A stretch of 64,000 nucleotides of DNA from Actinomycetota bacterium. GTDB taxonomy: Bacteria > Actinomycetota > Actinomycetes > S36-B12. Made by a program: the position numbers and the translations under genes. Shown in pieces: positions 35,603-46,655 of this stretch. The DNA is taken from positions 85,962 through 149,961 of the forward strand of contig VGBL01000004.1 of the NCBI GenBank assembly GCA_016870515.1. The letters are read 5' to 3'. Below the pieces are notes generated by a model, which saw only the letters and a program-made list of their open reading frames with translations, ran no database searches and was not told the origin of the DNA. Within the stretch, counting starts at the first letter, position 1. The number at the start of each line of letters is the position of its first letter.

Positions 35603-36879
35603 GGAGCGTCAGGCTCGGGGCCGGTCAGCGGCTCGCCGGAGGTGCGGTCGAGGAACCCCTGTGGATCGCGCAGGTCTTCGGCGTCGGGCAGAAGGTCGGG
35701 GTGGCCCCACAGCGCGTCGCGACCGTTGATCCCGCGCGATTGGCGCAGCAGTCGCCAGAGCTGCTCGGCCTCACGCAGGGCGCGCGGGCGAAGTTCGAGT
35801 CCCACCAGAGAGGCGAATGTCCGCTCGGCCGGACCGCCCGCTGCACGGCGACGGCGTACGGCCTCTTCCATCCGCTCGGACGAGGGAAGTGTCGCTGAAC
35901 TCGCCTGAGAGACCACGTCGCTGACCCAGCCCTCGACAAGCGCCAAGACAGTCTCGAGGCGAGCGAGCGCGGCCTGCTGCTCGGGTGACTCGGCAAGTGC
36001 GAACATGTCTGAGCCCAGTGCTTCCGGCAGGCGCGCCGGATCCTGCAGCGACGCGGGATCGATGCTCCGCATCGCTTCACCGAGCCGATCGGGATCCACG
36101 CGAATGCCGCGTGCGTAGCCATCGATAGCGCCTTCGAGTCGTGCGGGCAGCCACGGGACGTGGGCAAAGAGACGCTGGTGCGCGCATTCGCGGAGCGCGA
36201 GGTAGAGCCGCACCTCGTCGACGGGGATGCCGAGGCCGTCTCCGAACTGCTCGACGTTGCGGGGCACCAGCACCGGGCGGGCGTCGGTCGTCAGGGGCAC
36301 GCCGACGTCGGCCGCGCCCACGACCTCGGTGGACAGTGCGGCCAGGGCCTGGCCGACCTGCATGCCGAACATCGCCGCACCCATCTGCCGCGCCATCGCC
36401 ATCAGCGGGGCGATCATGGCCGCCGCCTCCGGGGGGAGTCCCTCGGGGAGGATCGCTGCGATCTCGGGAGGCGTCGCTTCGCCTTCGCCGGCCGCCATCA
36501 CCGTCTGCACGTGCTCGGCGATCGGACCGACGATTCGCTGCCAAGCGGGGAAGGTGCCCTCGAGCCACTCGGAGCGGCTCCATGCCATGCCATCGGCTGA
36601 CGACGCGGGAAACGACGTTGCGGGATCGAGCCAGATCTGAGCGAGGCTGATCGCCTCGACCACTGCCTGACGCTGCGCTTGGGACACCGACGAATCGCCT
36701 TGGCCGGAGATGGCTTGACGCGCGCCGTCGCGCGCGAGATCCCAGCTGATGCCGCCCTCGGTGCCGCCCTGCTGCATGAGGCGACCGAGCTGCTGGAGCA
36801 TGGCGCCAAGCTGCGACATGTCGAACGGCGGCTGCCCCCCATCGGGGGCTCCGAAGCCGAAGGGCAGGTTGCCGCTCAT
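35599..36879 (-). CDS. DUF2342 zinc-dependent metalloprotease
   Basis: 426 residues, matching the actinobacterial DUF2342/TIGR03624 family annotated as zinc-dependent metalloprotease or putative hydrolase. The conserved LALRECAHQRLFAHVPWL contains the ExxH metal motif; the N-terminus (GAMLQQLGRLMQQ) is Gly/Met-rich. Rv3195 of M. tuberculosis is the remembered counterpart. Physiological substrate unknown. ATG at 36879; divergent from the YlbL-type operon over 101 bases. Downstream Nudix overlaps by 4 nt. Confidence 0.83.
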   Translation of the reverse strand: MSGNLPFGFGAPDGGQPPFDMSQLGAMLQQLGRLMQQGGTEGGISWDLARDGARQAISGQGDSSVSQAQRQAVVEAISLAQIWLDPATSFPASSADGMAWSRSEWLEGTFPAWQRIVGPIAEHVQTVMAAGEGEATPPEIAAILPEGLPPEAAAMIAPLMAMARQMGAAMFGMQVGQALAALSTEVVGAADVGVPLTTDARPVLVPRNVEQFGDGLGIPVDEVRLYLALRECAHQRLFAHVPWLPARLEGAIDGYARGIRVDPDRLGEAMRSIDPASLQDPARLPEALGSDMFALAESPEQQAALARLETVLALVEGWVSDVVSQASSATLPSSERMEEAVRRRRAAGGPAERTFASLVGLELRPRALREAEQLWRLLRQSRGINGRDALWGHPDLLPDAEDLRDPQGFLDRTSGEPLTGPEPDAP

Positions 36880-36980
36880 GCGAACACGGTAAGGGAAGGG
36901 GTAGGTTCAGGCAGGGGGCGTACCCTGGAGCCCGGGCCCGGCGGCCCCGAATCGATTCGACCCGACCCGAGGAGTGACGC

Positions 36981-37256
36981 GTGTCTGCCCTGCTGTGGTG
37001 GCTCATCCCCGCGGGTGCCACCCTGCTCGCCCTCGCCTGGGCAGCGCTGCGCAATCGTCCTCGGCGTCCGCTCGACACCCATTCATCGTTGAGCGACATG
37101 GCCCGGTTTCGGGCCGCCATGCGACGTTCCATGCCCGAACGGCGGTCCGCCCGGACACGGCGCCCAGGTCTGCCCCGCTCACCGCGACCCTCCCGCCCAT
37201 CGGCGAGCGCAGCTCGTGCACGCCGCGGGCATGGCGGCGACGGCCCCTCCGAGTGA
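36981..37256 (+). CDS. small basic membrane protein upstream of the PDZ protease
   Basis: 91 residues: one N-terminal membrane helix (LLWWLIPAGATLLALAW) followed by a basic, proline/arginine-rich cytoplasmic tail including RRPLDTHSSLSDMARFRAAM. Similar short genes stand just before YlbL-type proteases in other actinobacteria, which supports it as real. GTG start with GAGGAG upstream. Its stop overlaps the next start as GTGA. Function unknown; perhaps a partner of the protease. Confidence 0.72.
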   Translation: MSALLWWLIPAGATLLALAWAALRNRPRRPLDTHSSLSDMARFRAAMRRSMPERRSARTRRPGLPRSPRPSRPSASAARARRGHGGDGPSE

Positions 37257-38329
37257 CATTTGAAGGACCGTCGCGGCGCCGACCCGGTGCTCGCGCCATT
37301 ACCGCCTTCATCAGCGGGGGAGGGCTCCTTGCCCTGTTAGTCCTGGCAGGACTCCTTCCGGTCCCCTACGTCGTCCTGTCACCCGGTCCGACGTTCAACA
37401 CCATCGGCGATGTCAATGGAGTGCCGTTGGTGGAGATCAGCGAGACGACGACCTACCCCGTTACGGGCAACCTCGACATGACGACCATCCGCGAAGAGGG
37501 CGAGCCGCGCAGTCCCCTGACCGTCTACGGCGCCCTCGTTGCCTGGGTCGACCCCGACCGCGCCGTGCTCCCGCGCGAGCTGCTCTACGGCGAGGAGGAG
37601 ACCGGGGAGGAGGTCGAGCAGCGCAATGCCGTGCTCTTCTCCACGTCGCAGTCCAACGCTGTCGCTGCGGCGATGAGAGCGCTCGACAAGCCCGTGATCG
37701 GGGATGTCGTGATCACGGCGGTCGTGGAGGGTACCCCGGCCTTCGGGGTGCTCGACGCGGGGGAGCTCATCCTTCGCGTCGATGGTCGCCAGGTCACGCG
37801 ACCGGAGGACGTGGTGACGGCCGTGCGCGCGAAGCCCGTGGGTTCGACGCTCGACTTCACGGTGGAGCGCGATGGCACTGAGGCCGACGTGCAGCTTGAT
37901 TCCGCTCCCAAGCCCGACGAGCCTGACGTCCCCTACGTAGGCATCACTGTCGGCATCAACTACCGCGCTGAGTTCCCGATCACCTTCACGCTCGAGGATA
38001 TTGGGGGTCCGAGCGCGGGCCTGATGTTCGCGCTGGCCATCGTCGATAAGCTAACGCCTGAGAATCTGGCGGCGGGGGGGCACGTGGCGGGCACCGGCAC
38101 CATCGATCCCGCGGGCCGGGTCGGAGCGATTGGCGGCATCCGCCAAAAGCTTGCGGGCGCGCGTGGCGCAGGCGCGACGCTCTTCCTGATGCCGGATGTC
38201 CACTGCGAGGAAGCACAGGGCCATATTCCCGACGGCCTCACCGTCGTGCCGGTCTCTACGCTGGACGAGGCACTGGATGCGCTGGCCGCGTGGAGATCGG
38301 GCGGGCCCCTGCCCGCCTGCCCCGCCTAG
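37253..38329 (+). CDS. PDZ-Lon-like membrane-anchored protease (YlbL type)
   Basis: 358 residues. One membrane anchor (about 20-42), a PDZ domain (about 150-235; GVLDAGELILRVDGRQV) and a C-terminal Lon/S16 protease domain with GGPSAGLMFALAI (catalytic Ser) and GGIRQKL (catalytic Lys). The active site faces outside. B. subtilis YlbL has the same design and acts in cell-division checkpoint control by cleaving membrane inhibitors; by analogy a quality-control or regulatory role is likely. GTG start overlaps the small membrane protein gene. Confidence 0.9.
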   Translation: MTFEGPSRRRPGARAITAFISGGGLLALLVLAGLLPVPYVVLSPGPTFNTIGDVNGVPLVEISETTTYPVTGNLDMTTIREEGEPRSPLTVYGALVAWVDPDRAVLPRELLYGEEETGEEVEQRNAVLFSTSQSNAVAAAMRALDKPVIGDVVITAVVEGTPAFGVLDAGELILRVDGRQVTRPEDVVTAVRAKPVGSTLDFTVERDGTEADVQLDSAPKPDEPDVPYVGITVGINYRAEFPITFTLEDIGGPSAGLMFALAIVDKLTPENLAAGGHVAGTGTIDPAGRVGAIGGIRQKLAGARGAGATLFLMPDVHCEEAQGHIPDGLTVVPVSTLDEALDALAAWRSGGPLPACPA

Positions 38330-38358
38330 TGAGATCGGCCCGCCTGACGTAAGTTGTC

Positions 38359-41274
38359 ATGGTGGCATCCCCAGCGCCCACGGTGATCGGGCAGGCTCCC
38401 CGTCGCGGACGGGTCCTCCTCCCGACCATCATCATCCTGGGCGCCCTGGTCATCGGTTTCGTGCTCTTCACGAGCTTCTACACCGACTGGCTGTGGTTCG
38501 ACTCCGTGGGCAATACCAGCGTCTACACGACCCAGCTGACCACGCGCGCGGTGATGTTTGGCACCTTCGGCCTAACGATGGCGGTGGTCATCGGCGGCAC
38601 CATGTGGCTGGCCTACCGGATTCGACCTGTCGTCACCCCGCTCACTCAGGAGCAGGCCGGCCTGGAGCGCTATCGCGCCAGCCTCGCGCCCTTCCGCGTC
38701 CTCATCACCTTCGTCGTGACCTTCCTCGTGTCGCTGCTGGCCGCCATCTCGGCGTCCTCCGAGTGGTCGAACTTCCTGCAGTGGCGAAATGCCACCGACT
38801 TCGGCATCACCGACCCGCAGTTCGGCCTCGATCTGGGCTTCTACGTCTTCACGTATCCCTTCCTGCGCTTCGTCCTCGGCTTCGCATTCACCGCTGTGAT
38901 CCTGGCCATCCTGCTGGCCATTGCCATTCACTATCTCTACGGCGGCCTTCGGCTGCAGCCCAAGGGCGATCGCGCCAGCGTCGGCGCGCAGGTGCACCTG
39001 TCACTGCTGATCGCCATCTTCCTGCTCCTGAAGGCAGCCGCCTACTGGCTCGATCGCTACGGCCTCATGGTCAAGAGCGAGGCGCTGGTGCAGGGGTTCA
39101 CGGGCATGAAGTACACCGATGCCAACGCCGTCCTACCCGCCCTGACGATCCTGACCTTCGTGGCCCTGCTGGTGGCAGTGCTCTTCCTGGTCAACGTCCT
39201 CGTGCGCAACTGGGTCATCCCCACGATCGGGCTCGGCCTCCTGGTCGGCTCATCCACCCTGATCGGCGGGGTCTACCCGGCAATCGTCCAGCAGTTCCAG
39301 GTGCGGCCGAGCGAACTCGTGCGCGAGCAGCCCTTCATCGAGCGCAACATCACCGCCACGCGATCGGCCTACGGCATTGCCCGTGCCGACGTGCAGGACT
39401 ACGCGGGCACGGTAGATCCGCCGAGCCCTGAGGTCATCGCTGCCAACTCCGGCACGCTCGACAACATCCGGTTGCTCGACCCAGCGCTGGCCTCGCCCAC
39501 TTACAACCAGCTCCAGCAGATCCGCGCCTACTACTCCTTCAACGACACCCTCGATGTCGACCGCTACATGATGGAGGGCGGCCGGCGTGGTGCGGTCGTG
39601 GCGGCTCGCGAGATCAACATCGCCGGGATCCCCGAAAACCAGCGCAACTGGGCCAATGATCACGCCGTCTATACCCACGGATACGGCTTCGTCTCGGCCT
39701 ATGACAACACGGCGCTGACCAATGGGCAGCCCGACTTCTTCGAGAGCGACATCCCACCGGAGGGCTTGCTCGATATCGAGCAGCCGCGTATCTACTTCGG
39801 CGAACTCTCGCCGGTGTTCTCCATCGTCGGCGGCCCCGAGGGTTTGCCGCCGATCGAACTGGACTACCCCGACGATGCGAGCCCGACCGGGCAGGTCAAC
39901 AACACCTACACCGGCACGGGGGGCGTCCGGGTCGGTTCGCTCTTACACCGCCTTCTCTTCGCCACGAAGTTCCAGGACAGCAACATCCTGCTGACCGACC
40001 TCATCAACGAGGAATCTCGGATCCTGTGGGATCGCCCCCCGCTGACCCGCGTGGAGAAGATCGCGCCCTGGCTCACCCTTGATCAGAATCCCTATCCGGC
40101 CGTGGTCAATGGGCGGATCGTGTGGTTCGTCGACGGGTACACCACGACCAACGCCTACCCCTACTCGTCTCGGATCTCACTCGGGGACGCGACATCCGAC
40201 TCCATCACCGTGCGCTCAGGATCATCGGCAATAGCGCCGATCGACCAGCTCAATTACGCGCGCAACTCAGTGAAGGCCATCGTCGATGCCTACGAGGGCA
40301 CCGTCACGCTCTATGCCTGGGACGAGTCAGATCCCATCCTCCAGACCTGGATGAAGGCGTTCCCCGGCGTGATCCAGCCCAAGGCGCAGATGCCTGCTGA
40401 GATGGAGGCGCACGTGCGCTACCCGCAGGATCTGTTCAAGGTCCAGCGGGTGGTCATGTCGCGCTACCACGTCACCGACCCCGCAACCTTCTACAACGGC
40501 ACAGACTTTTGGATCGTGCCCTTCGATCCCACCCAGACGATCCAGCAGTTCCAGCCGCCCTACTACCTGACGCTGCAGATGCCAGGCCAGGAGAGCCCGA
40601 CGTTCTCGCTGACCACGACTTTCGCTCCGCAGCGACGTCCCACCCTCGCCGCCTTCATGGCGGTCGACTCGGCGCCGGGCGATGGCTACGGCACCATCAG
40701 GGTGCTCCAGCTGCCGAGCAACACGACGATTCCCGGACCCACCCAGGTGCAGAACAACTTCGAGTCCGATCCGGAGATCAGCTCGGAGCTGTCCCTCCTG
40801 CGACGAGGTGGCTCGGAGGTCGACCTGGGCAATCTGCTGTCGCTGCCGTTCAACGGAGGCTTGCTCTACGTCGAGCCGGTGTACCTGCGCGCGACGCAGG
40901 ACGGCTATCCGCTCTTCCGCAAGGTGCTCGCGGCCTACGGGGGCAATGTGGCGCTCGAGGACACCCTCGACGAGGCACTCGCCAAGGTCCTGTCGACCGA
41001 CCCCAATCCCACCCCCGAGCCGACACCGGGCCCGAGCCCCGACCCGCAGCCGACTCCCACGCCGACGCCCGGTCCCGAGCCCAGTGGCGATCCGCTCACC
41101 GACCTGCAGACAGCGCTTGCCGACGCGCAGGCGGCCTACGATCGTGGTCGTGAAGCACTGGCGCGTGGTGACTTCGCCGCCTACGGCGAAGCCCAGGCCG
41201 AACTGGAGGACGCGCTTCGCCGTGCGGCCGAGGCGGAGGCTCGATTGCTCGGCGAGGACGCCCAACCCGCGTAG
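38359..41274 (+). CDS. UPF0182 family large membrane protein
   Basis: 971 residues. Seven or so N-terminal membrane helices (about 20-315) begin with TIIILGALVIGFVLFTSFYTDWLWF, followed by a large extracytoplasmic region with family motifs (YTHGYGFVSAYDN, WLTLDQNPYPAVV, RYPQDLFKVQ). The C-terminal about 85 residues contain a Pro/Thr repeat tract (41010-41090) and an Ala/Glu-rich coiled coil. UPF0182 proteins are found in Actinobacteria and cyanobacteria; function unknown. In M. tuberculosis the homologue is Rv3193c, next to the same PDZ protease gene. Confidence 0.9.
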   Translation: MVASPAPTVIGQAPRRGRVLLPTIIILGALVIGFVLFTSFYTDWLWFDSVGNTSVYTTQLTTRAVMFGTFGLTMAVVIGGTMWLAYRIRPVVTPLTQEQAGLERYRASLAPFRVLITFVVTFLVSLLAAISASSEWSNFLQWRNATDFGITDPQFGLDLGFYVFTYPFLRFVLGFAFTAVILAILLAIAIHYLYGGLRLQPKGDRASVGAQVHLSLLIAIFLLLKAAAYWLDRYGLMVKSEALVQGFTGMKYTDANAVLPALTILTFVALLVAVLFLVNVLVRNWVIPTIGLGLLVGSSTLIGGVYPAIVQQFQVRPSELVREQPFIERNITATRSAYGIARADVQDYAGTVDPPSPEVIAANSGTLDNIRLLDPALASPTYNQLQQIRAYYSFNDTLDVDRYMMEGGRRGAVVAAREINIAGIPENQRNWANDHAVYTHGYGFVSAYDNTALTNGQPDFFESDIPPEGLLDIEQPRIYFGELSPVFSIVGGPEGLPPIELDYPDDASPTGQVNNTYTGTGGVRVGSLLHRLLFATKFQDSNILLTDLINEESRILWDRPPLTRVEKIAPWLTLDQNPYPAVVNGRIVWFVDGYTTTNAYPYSSRISLGDATSDSITVRSGSSAIAPIDQLNYARNSVKAIVDAYEGTVTLYAWDESDPILQTWMKAFPGVIQPKAQMPAEMEAHVRYPQDLFKVQRVVMSRYHVTDPATFYNGTDFWIVPFDPTQTIQQFQPPYYLTLQMPGQESPTFSLTTTFAPQRRPTLAAFMAVDSAPGDGYGTIRVLQLPSNTTIPGPTQVQNNFESDPEISSELSLLRRGGSEVDLGNLLSLPFNGGLLYVEPVYLRATQDGYPLFRKVLAAYGGNVALEDTLDEALAKVLSTDPNPTPEPTPGPSPDPQPTPTPTPGPEPSGDPLTDLQTALADAQAAYDRGREALARGDFAAYGEAQAELEDALRRAAEAEARLLGEDAQPA

Positions 41275-41290
41275 GTCGAGCGGCCGCTAG

Positions 41291-42715
<1,425 letters not shown>

Positions 42716-42827
42716 GCGCCCATCGGGCATGGGCGTTGGCGTGCAACGTGCGCGCAAACCAGGTCCTCGGCGGGCCCGATACCTGATTGAGGGCACCCGG
42801 TGAGCACGGCAGCAGGGCCCCGGTCGT

Positions 42828-42858
42828 GAGGGAGATCGAACCCTCGCCGTCGATCTTT
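42828..42858 (+). terminator. weak hairpin between argG and ppc
   Basis: GAGGG (42828-42832) pairs with CCCTC (42841-42845) around an 8-base loop; CTTTTG follows at 42854-42859 on the + strand. Position after argG, facing convergent ppc, suggests a terminator. The sequence also resembles a tRNA T-arm but no tRNA surrounds it. Confidence 0.35.
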
Positions 42859-42862
42859 TGAC

Positions 42863-45568
42863 CTAGCCAGTGTTGCGCAGTCCCGTGGCGATCCCGTTGA
42901 TCGTCACCGACAGCGCGCGACGAAGTTCCAGGCTCGGATCCTCCGATGCCCGGATGCGCTCCAACAGGCGCACCTGCATCTCGTGGAGTGGCAGGAGGTA
43001 GGTGTCGCGCACGGCAAAGGTGCGGTGAAGGGTGGGGTTGGCGGCGAGCAGACGCGGTGACCCCGTGATCCGAAGGACCTCCTCCACCGTCCGCGCATAC
43101 TCGTCCTCAATATCGGAGAAGATATGACGCAGGTCGTCAGGCACGAGGCCATCGACGTATCTCCTCGCAATCGCCAGGTCCGTCTTCGCCAGGGTCATCT
43201 CGACATTGGAGATGAAGTTGCGGAAGAAGTGCCATTCGCGATGCATGGCCGCCAGCGCATCGCCGTGACCGGCCTGCCGCGCTTCGGCCAGGCCACCGCC
43301 CACGCCGTACCAGCCGGGCACGATCTGCCGTGACTGCGTCCAGCCGAAGACCCAGGGGATGGCCCGCAGTCCGTCGATGCCCGCGGCCGTGTCGGGGCGG
43401 CGGGCGGGGCGCGAGCCCATGTGCATGCCGCCAAACTCCTCCACGGGAGTGGATGTAGCGAAGTAGGCGGGGAGGTCGGGCCCATCGACGAGTGATCGGT
43501 AGCGGAGCTGCGCGGCGCGCGAGGTTGTTTCCATGACCTCGTCCCACAGGGCGAGTACGGCCGCTGAATTGCGCGGGCTGCTGTGAAGCAATGCCGCATC
43601 CATGACGGCCGCCAGGATCTGCTCGAGGTTGTCGCGGGCTAGGGTCGGCAGGAGGTACTTGTCGGAGATGACCTCGCCCTGCTCAGTGAGCTTGATGCGT
43701 CCTTCGAGCACCCCCCAGGGCTGCGCCATGATTGCCTCGTAGGTGGGACCGCCGCCTCGGCCCACGGTGCCGCCGCGGCCATGGAAGAGCTGCAGTCGAA
43801 TCCCGGAGGCGGCGGCGACGTCGCGCAGGCGTCGCTGTGCCAGGTGGATCTCCCACTGCGATGTCGTGATGCCGGCGTCTTTGTTGGAGTCCGAGTAGCC
43901 GAGCATCACCTCCTGGACGTCTCCGCGCGACGCCACGAGGCGGCGGTAGGTGGGGTCGGCGAGGAGGTCCCCGACGATCTCGTGGGCCGAGCGCAGCTCG
44001 TCGACGGTCTCCAGGAGCGGGACGAAACCCACCATCGAGGTACCGGCCACGGCGTCGACCAGGCCCGCCTCGCGAGCGAGCACCACCGCGGCCAGGACGT
44101 CGTCCGCTCCCCTGGTCATCGACACGATGCAGGTCTCTACGGTGCGCTGCCCGTAGCGCTCGATGGCGTCGCGCGCGGCGACGAAGGCGCCGTAGGTCGC
44201 CATGCCTGGTGCATCGAGAGGCGGTGGCGTGGGTGCCAGTGGACGGCGCGACAGCAACTCCTCGGACAGCAGTGAGCGTCCCTCCCGAGCGTCGAGAGCG
44301 GCGAAGTCCGGCGCACCGGGCAGTCGATCGACGAGCTGTCGAACGGCGTCGCGGTACTTGCCGGCGTGCTCGCGGATGTCGAGGGTGGCCAGGGGCAGGC
44401 CGATGGCCGCGATGACGCGCAGGGCGCGATCGATGACGCCGATCGCGGCGATGGATCCGTCGGTGGCAAGCGAGGCGCGCACCTGCATCAGGTCGTCGAG
44501 GAGTGCGTCAGTGGACCGGTAGTCGCGACCGGCCACATGCGGTCCTCGCGAGGCGATGCGCTCCCGGGTGAGCTGCAGTCGGCTATGGATTACCGACAGT
44601 TTCAAGCGCACAGGCTCTTCGGCGTTGAGGCGCAGGAATCGCCTGTCGAACTCCGGCAGGGACTCCAGATCAGCGTCGACCGATGCGCGCAGCGCTTGAT
44701 TGACGCCGGAGAGGCGTTCGCTCACCGACAGGTCCTCGAGAAGTCGATCGATGATGGGCAGGATGTCGCCGATGGCGTGATCTCGCTGGAAGTCGATGAC
44801 CGCCCGGGTCACTTCCGGCGTGACGAACGGGTTGCCGTCTCGGTCGCCGCCGATCCAGGAGCCGAAGGTGAGCGGCGTGCTGTCGGGCGCTAACTCGGCG
44901 CCCAGGATGCGGAACGCCGTTGCCAGGTCGTCGAGGACTTCGGCAAGGGGTCCGCGTGCGAGGTCGTCGAGGTAGTAGAGCGCATTGCGTGCCTCATCGA
45001 CGACCTGCGGCTGCTCGAGGCGGAGCTCGTCGGTCTGCCAGAGCAGGTCGACGAGTTCGCCGATCCGTGCCCAGCGCCGCTCCTCGTCGATAAGCGTGTC
45101 GAGCAGGAGATCTGCGATGCGACGCTCCTTCGTCAGGACCGAGCGCCGCGCGGCCTCCGTGGGATGCGCGGTGAAGACCGGCCTCACCGCCATGGCGCGG
45201 GCCAGCCAACGGGCCTGATCGGCGGTGGCGCCCTGCGCGAGGGCCCGGGTGGCGGTGCGGGTGATGAGGCTGCCGTCCGCTCGGCGACGAGCGCGCACGT
45301 CTCTGGCGCGCTGCACCTGCTCGGCGACGTTGGCCAGGTCGAAGTAGATGGAGAAGGCCCGAGCGGTCATCGTGGCCTCGTGCAGGTCGAGGCGGTCGAT
45401 GATCGCGCTGGCCTCGGCGGGATCGTCGCGCACGGCCGCGCGGATCCTCACCACGGTGTCCAGGAGTCTCACACCGCCGTGCTGGGAGAGCGACTGATCC
45501 AGGAGCATGCCCAGGGCGCGGATATCGTCTCGCAGGCTGGCATCGAAGTCCGGGGCTGGCGCGCTCAC
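42863..45568 (-). CDS. ppc: phosphoenolpyruvate carboxylase
   Basis: 901 residues, full length. Catalytic motifs: FTAHPTEAARRSVLTK with the active histidine, GGDRDGNPFVT, MLGYSDSNKDAGI, FHGRGGTVGRGGGPTYEAI and the invariant C-terminal RNTG. It carboxylates PEP to oxaloacetate to refill the citric acid cycle. GTG start at 45568; divergent from the EamA transporter over 76 bases. Confidence 0.95.
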   Translation of the reverse strand: MSAPAPDFDASLRDDIRALGMLLDQSLSQHGGVRLLDTVVRIRAAVRDDPAEASAIIDRLDLHEATMTARAFSIYFDLANVAEQVQRARDVRARRRADGSLITRTATRALAQGATADQARWLARAMAVRPVFTAHPTEAARRSVLTKERRIADLLLDTLIDEERRWARIGELVDLLWQTDELRLEQPQVVDEARNALYYLDDLARGPLAEVLDDLATAFRILGAELAPDSTPLTFGSWIGGDRDGNPFVTPEVTRAVIDFQRDHAIGDILPIIDRLLEDLSVSERLSGVNQALRASVDADLESLPEFDRRFLRLNAEEPVRLKLSVIHSRLQLTRERIASRGPHVAGRDYRSTDALLDDLMQVRASLATDGSIAAIGVIDRALRVIAAIGLPLATLDIREHAGKYRDAVRQLVDRLPGAPDFAALDAREGRSLLSEELLSRRPLAPTPPPLDAPGMATYGAFVAARDAIERYGQRTVETCIVSMTRGADDVLAAVVLAREAGLVDAVAGTSMVGFVPLLETVDELRSAHEIVGDLLADPTYRRLVASRGDVQEVMLGYSDSNKDAGITTSQWEIHLAQRRLRDVAAASGIRLQLFHGRGGTVGRGGGPTYEAIMAQPWGVLEGRIKLTEQGEVISDKYLLPTLARDNLEQILAAVMDAALLHSSPRNSAAVLALWDEVMETTSRAAQLRYRSLVDGPDLPAYFATSTPVEEFGGMHMGSRPARRPDTAAGIDGLRAIPWVFGWTQSRQIVPGWYGVGGGLAEARQAGHGDALAAMHREWHFFRNFISNVEMTLAKTDLAIARRYVDGLVPDDLRHIFSDIEDEYARTVEEVLRITGSPRLLAANPTLHRTFAVRDTYLLPLHEMQVRLLERIRASEDPSLELRRALSVTINGIATGLRNTG

Positions 45569-45644
45569 GGGAGGACCGTATCCGGGTCATGTTGCGCCCG
45601 TGTTTCGCGACAGACCCTGCGAGCCCGTTCAGTAGGGTCGAGGG

Positions 45645-46487
45645 GTGGTCAGCATCGTCTTCGGGCTCTTGACCGCATGCTTCTTCGCCAGCAGCAGCCT
45701 GATGTCGTCGCGCGCCGTAAAGATCATCGGCTCGGCGTCTGCCCTCGCGTGGTTGATGCTGGTCGGCCTGGTCATCACGGCGCCGTTCGTCGTGATCTCG
45801 GGCGTCCCGCCCAATTTGGGGCCGAGCCTGCCGTGGATGGTGGTCCTGGGTCTGGGCAACGTCGTCGGGATCCTGGTCGCCGGGTTCGCCCTGCGCGTCG
45901 GCAAGGTGGGTGTCGTGGCGCCCATCCTCGCGACCGAGGGCGCGATCGCCGCCGTCATCGCGGCGCTCCTGGGCGAGAGCATCGCCCCACTGGTCGGCTT
46001 CCTGCTCCTGGTCATCGTCGGCGGCATCGTGATCTCCGCGATCGCACCCGACCCGGCGCCGCTGGCGCAGGAGCGGCCCGTCTATGCGGTGGTGCTGTCG
46101 ACCATTGCGGCGGCGTGCTTTGGCTTCTCGCTCTATGCGGCCGGCAATCTCAGCGATGACCTGCCGATTCCGTGGGTGCTTCTGCCGGCACGGCTCACGG
46201 GGGTGCTCTTCGTCCTCTTGCCGCTGCTCGTCACGCGCAGGCTCAGGCTCACGCGCTCCACCGTGCCCCTGGTCGTCGCCATGGGCTTCACTGAGGTACT
46301 CGGATTCGTTTGCTACTCCATCGGTGCGCAATATCAGGTGGCCATCACCTCGGTCCTGGCGTCGCAGTTCGCGCCCATCGCGGCGGTAGCGGCGTACTTT
46401 CTGTTCAAGGAGAAGCTCGGCCGGCTGCAGATACTCGGCGTCAGCGTGCTCGTCGTGGGCGTGACGGCGCTGACTGTGGCGTCATGA
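45645..46487 (+). CDS. EamA/DMT-family transporter
   Basis: 280 residues, ten membrane helices in two EamA repeats (about 1-135 and 145-278), each ending with a helix of the LGVSVLVVGVTAL type. Drug/metabolite transporter superfamily; cargo unknown. GTG start. Followed by the hairpin at 46523 and the initiator tRNA on the opposite strand. Confidence 0.85.
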   Translation: MVSIVFGLLTACFFASSSLMSSRAVKIIGSASALAWLMLVGLVITAPFVVISGVPPNLGPSLPWMVVLGLGNVVGILVAGFALRVGKVGVVAPILATEGAIAAVIAALLGESIAPLVGFLLLVIVGGIVISAIAPDPAPLAQERPVYAVVLSTIAAACFGFSLYAAGNLSDDLPIPWVLLPARLTGVLFVLLPLLVTRRLRLTRSTVPLVVAMGFTEVLGFVCYSIGAQYQVAITSVLASQFAPIAAVAAYFLFKEKLGRLQILGVSVLVVGVTALTVAS

Positions 46488-46522
46488 GCTCCTTGCCGGG
46501 CCGTAACCTGCGGCTTCAAAGG

Positions 46523-46555
46523 GAAAGTGCCCAGGGTCCGACATTGGGCACTTTC
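46523..46555. terminator. 11-bp hairpin terminator (tRNA-fMet / EamA)
   Basis: GAAAGTGCCCA (46523-46533) pairs perfectly with TGGGCACTTTC (46545-46555) around an 11-base loop. It sits four bases past the CCA end of the tRNA on the minus strand and 35 bases after the transporter stop, so it can end both transcripts. Confidence 0.75.
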
Positions 46556-46558
46556 AAG

Positions 46559-46635
46559 TGGTAGCGGGGGCAGGATTTGAACCTGCGACCTGCCGGTTAT
46601 GAGCCCAGCGAGCTACCGAGCTGCTCCACCCCGCG
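46559..46635 (-). tRNA. initiator tRNA-Met (CAU)
   Basis: 77 nt including an encoded CCA. Acceptor CGCGGGG/CCCCGCT leaves the C1:T72 mismatch that marks initiator tRNAs; D-arm GAGC..GCTC, anticodon CAT at 46599-46601 in loop CTCATAA, T-arm GCAGG-TTCAAAT-CCTGC. The anticodon stem is unusual: CTGGG faces CCGGC, so one of the three conserved G:C pairs (29:41) is broken. Confidence 0.93.
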
Positions 46636-46655
46636 CTGACCTTGGACATAGGCTA

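Noticed and set aside
42824..42850. T-arm-like sequence with GTTCGA near argG/ppc
   Set aside because: No acceptor, D-arm or anticodon arm can be built around it; a simple hairpin explains it.
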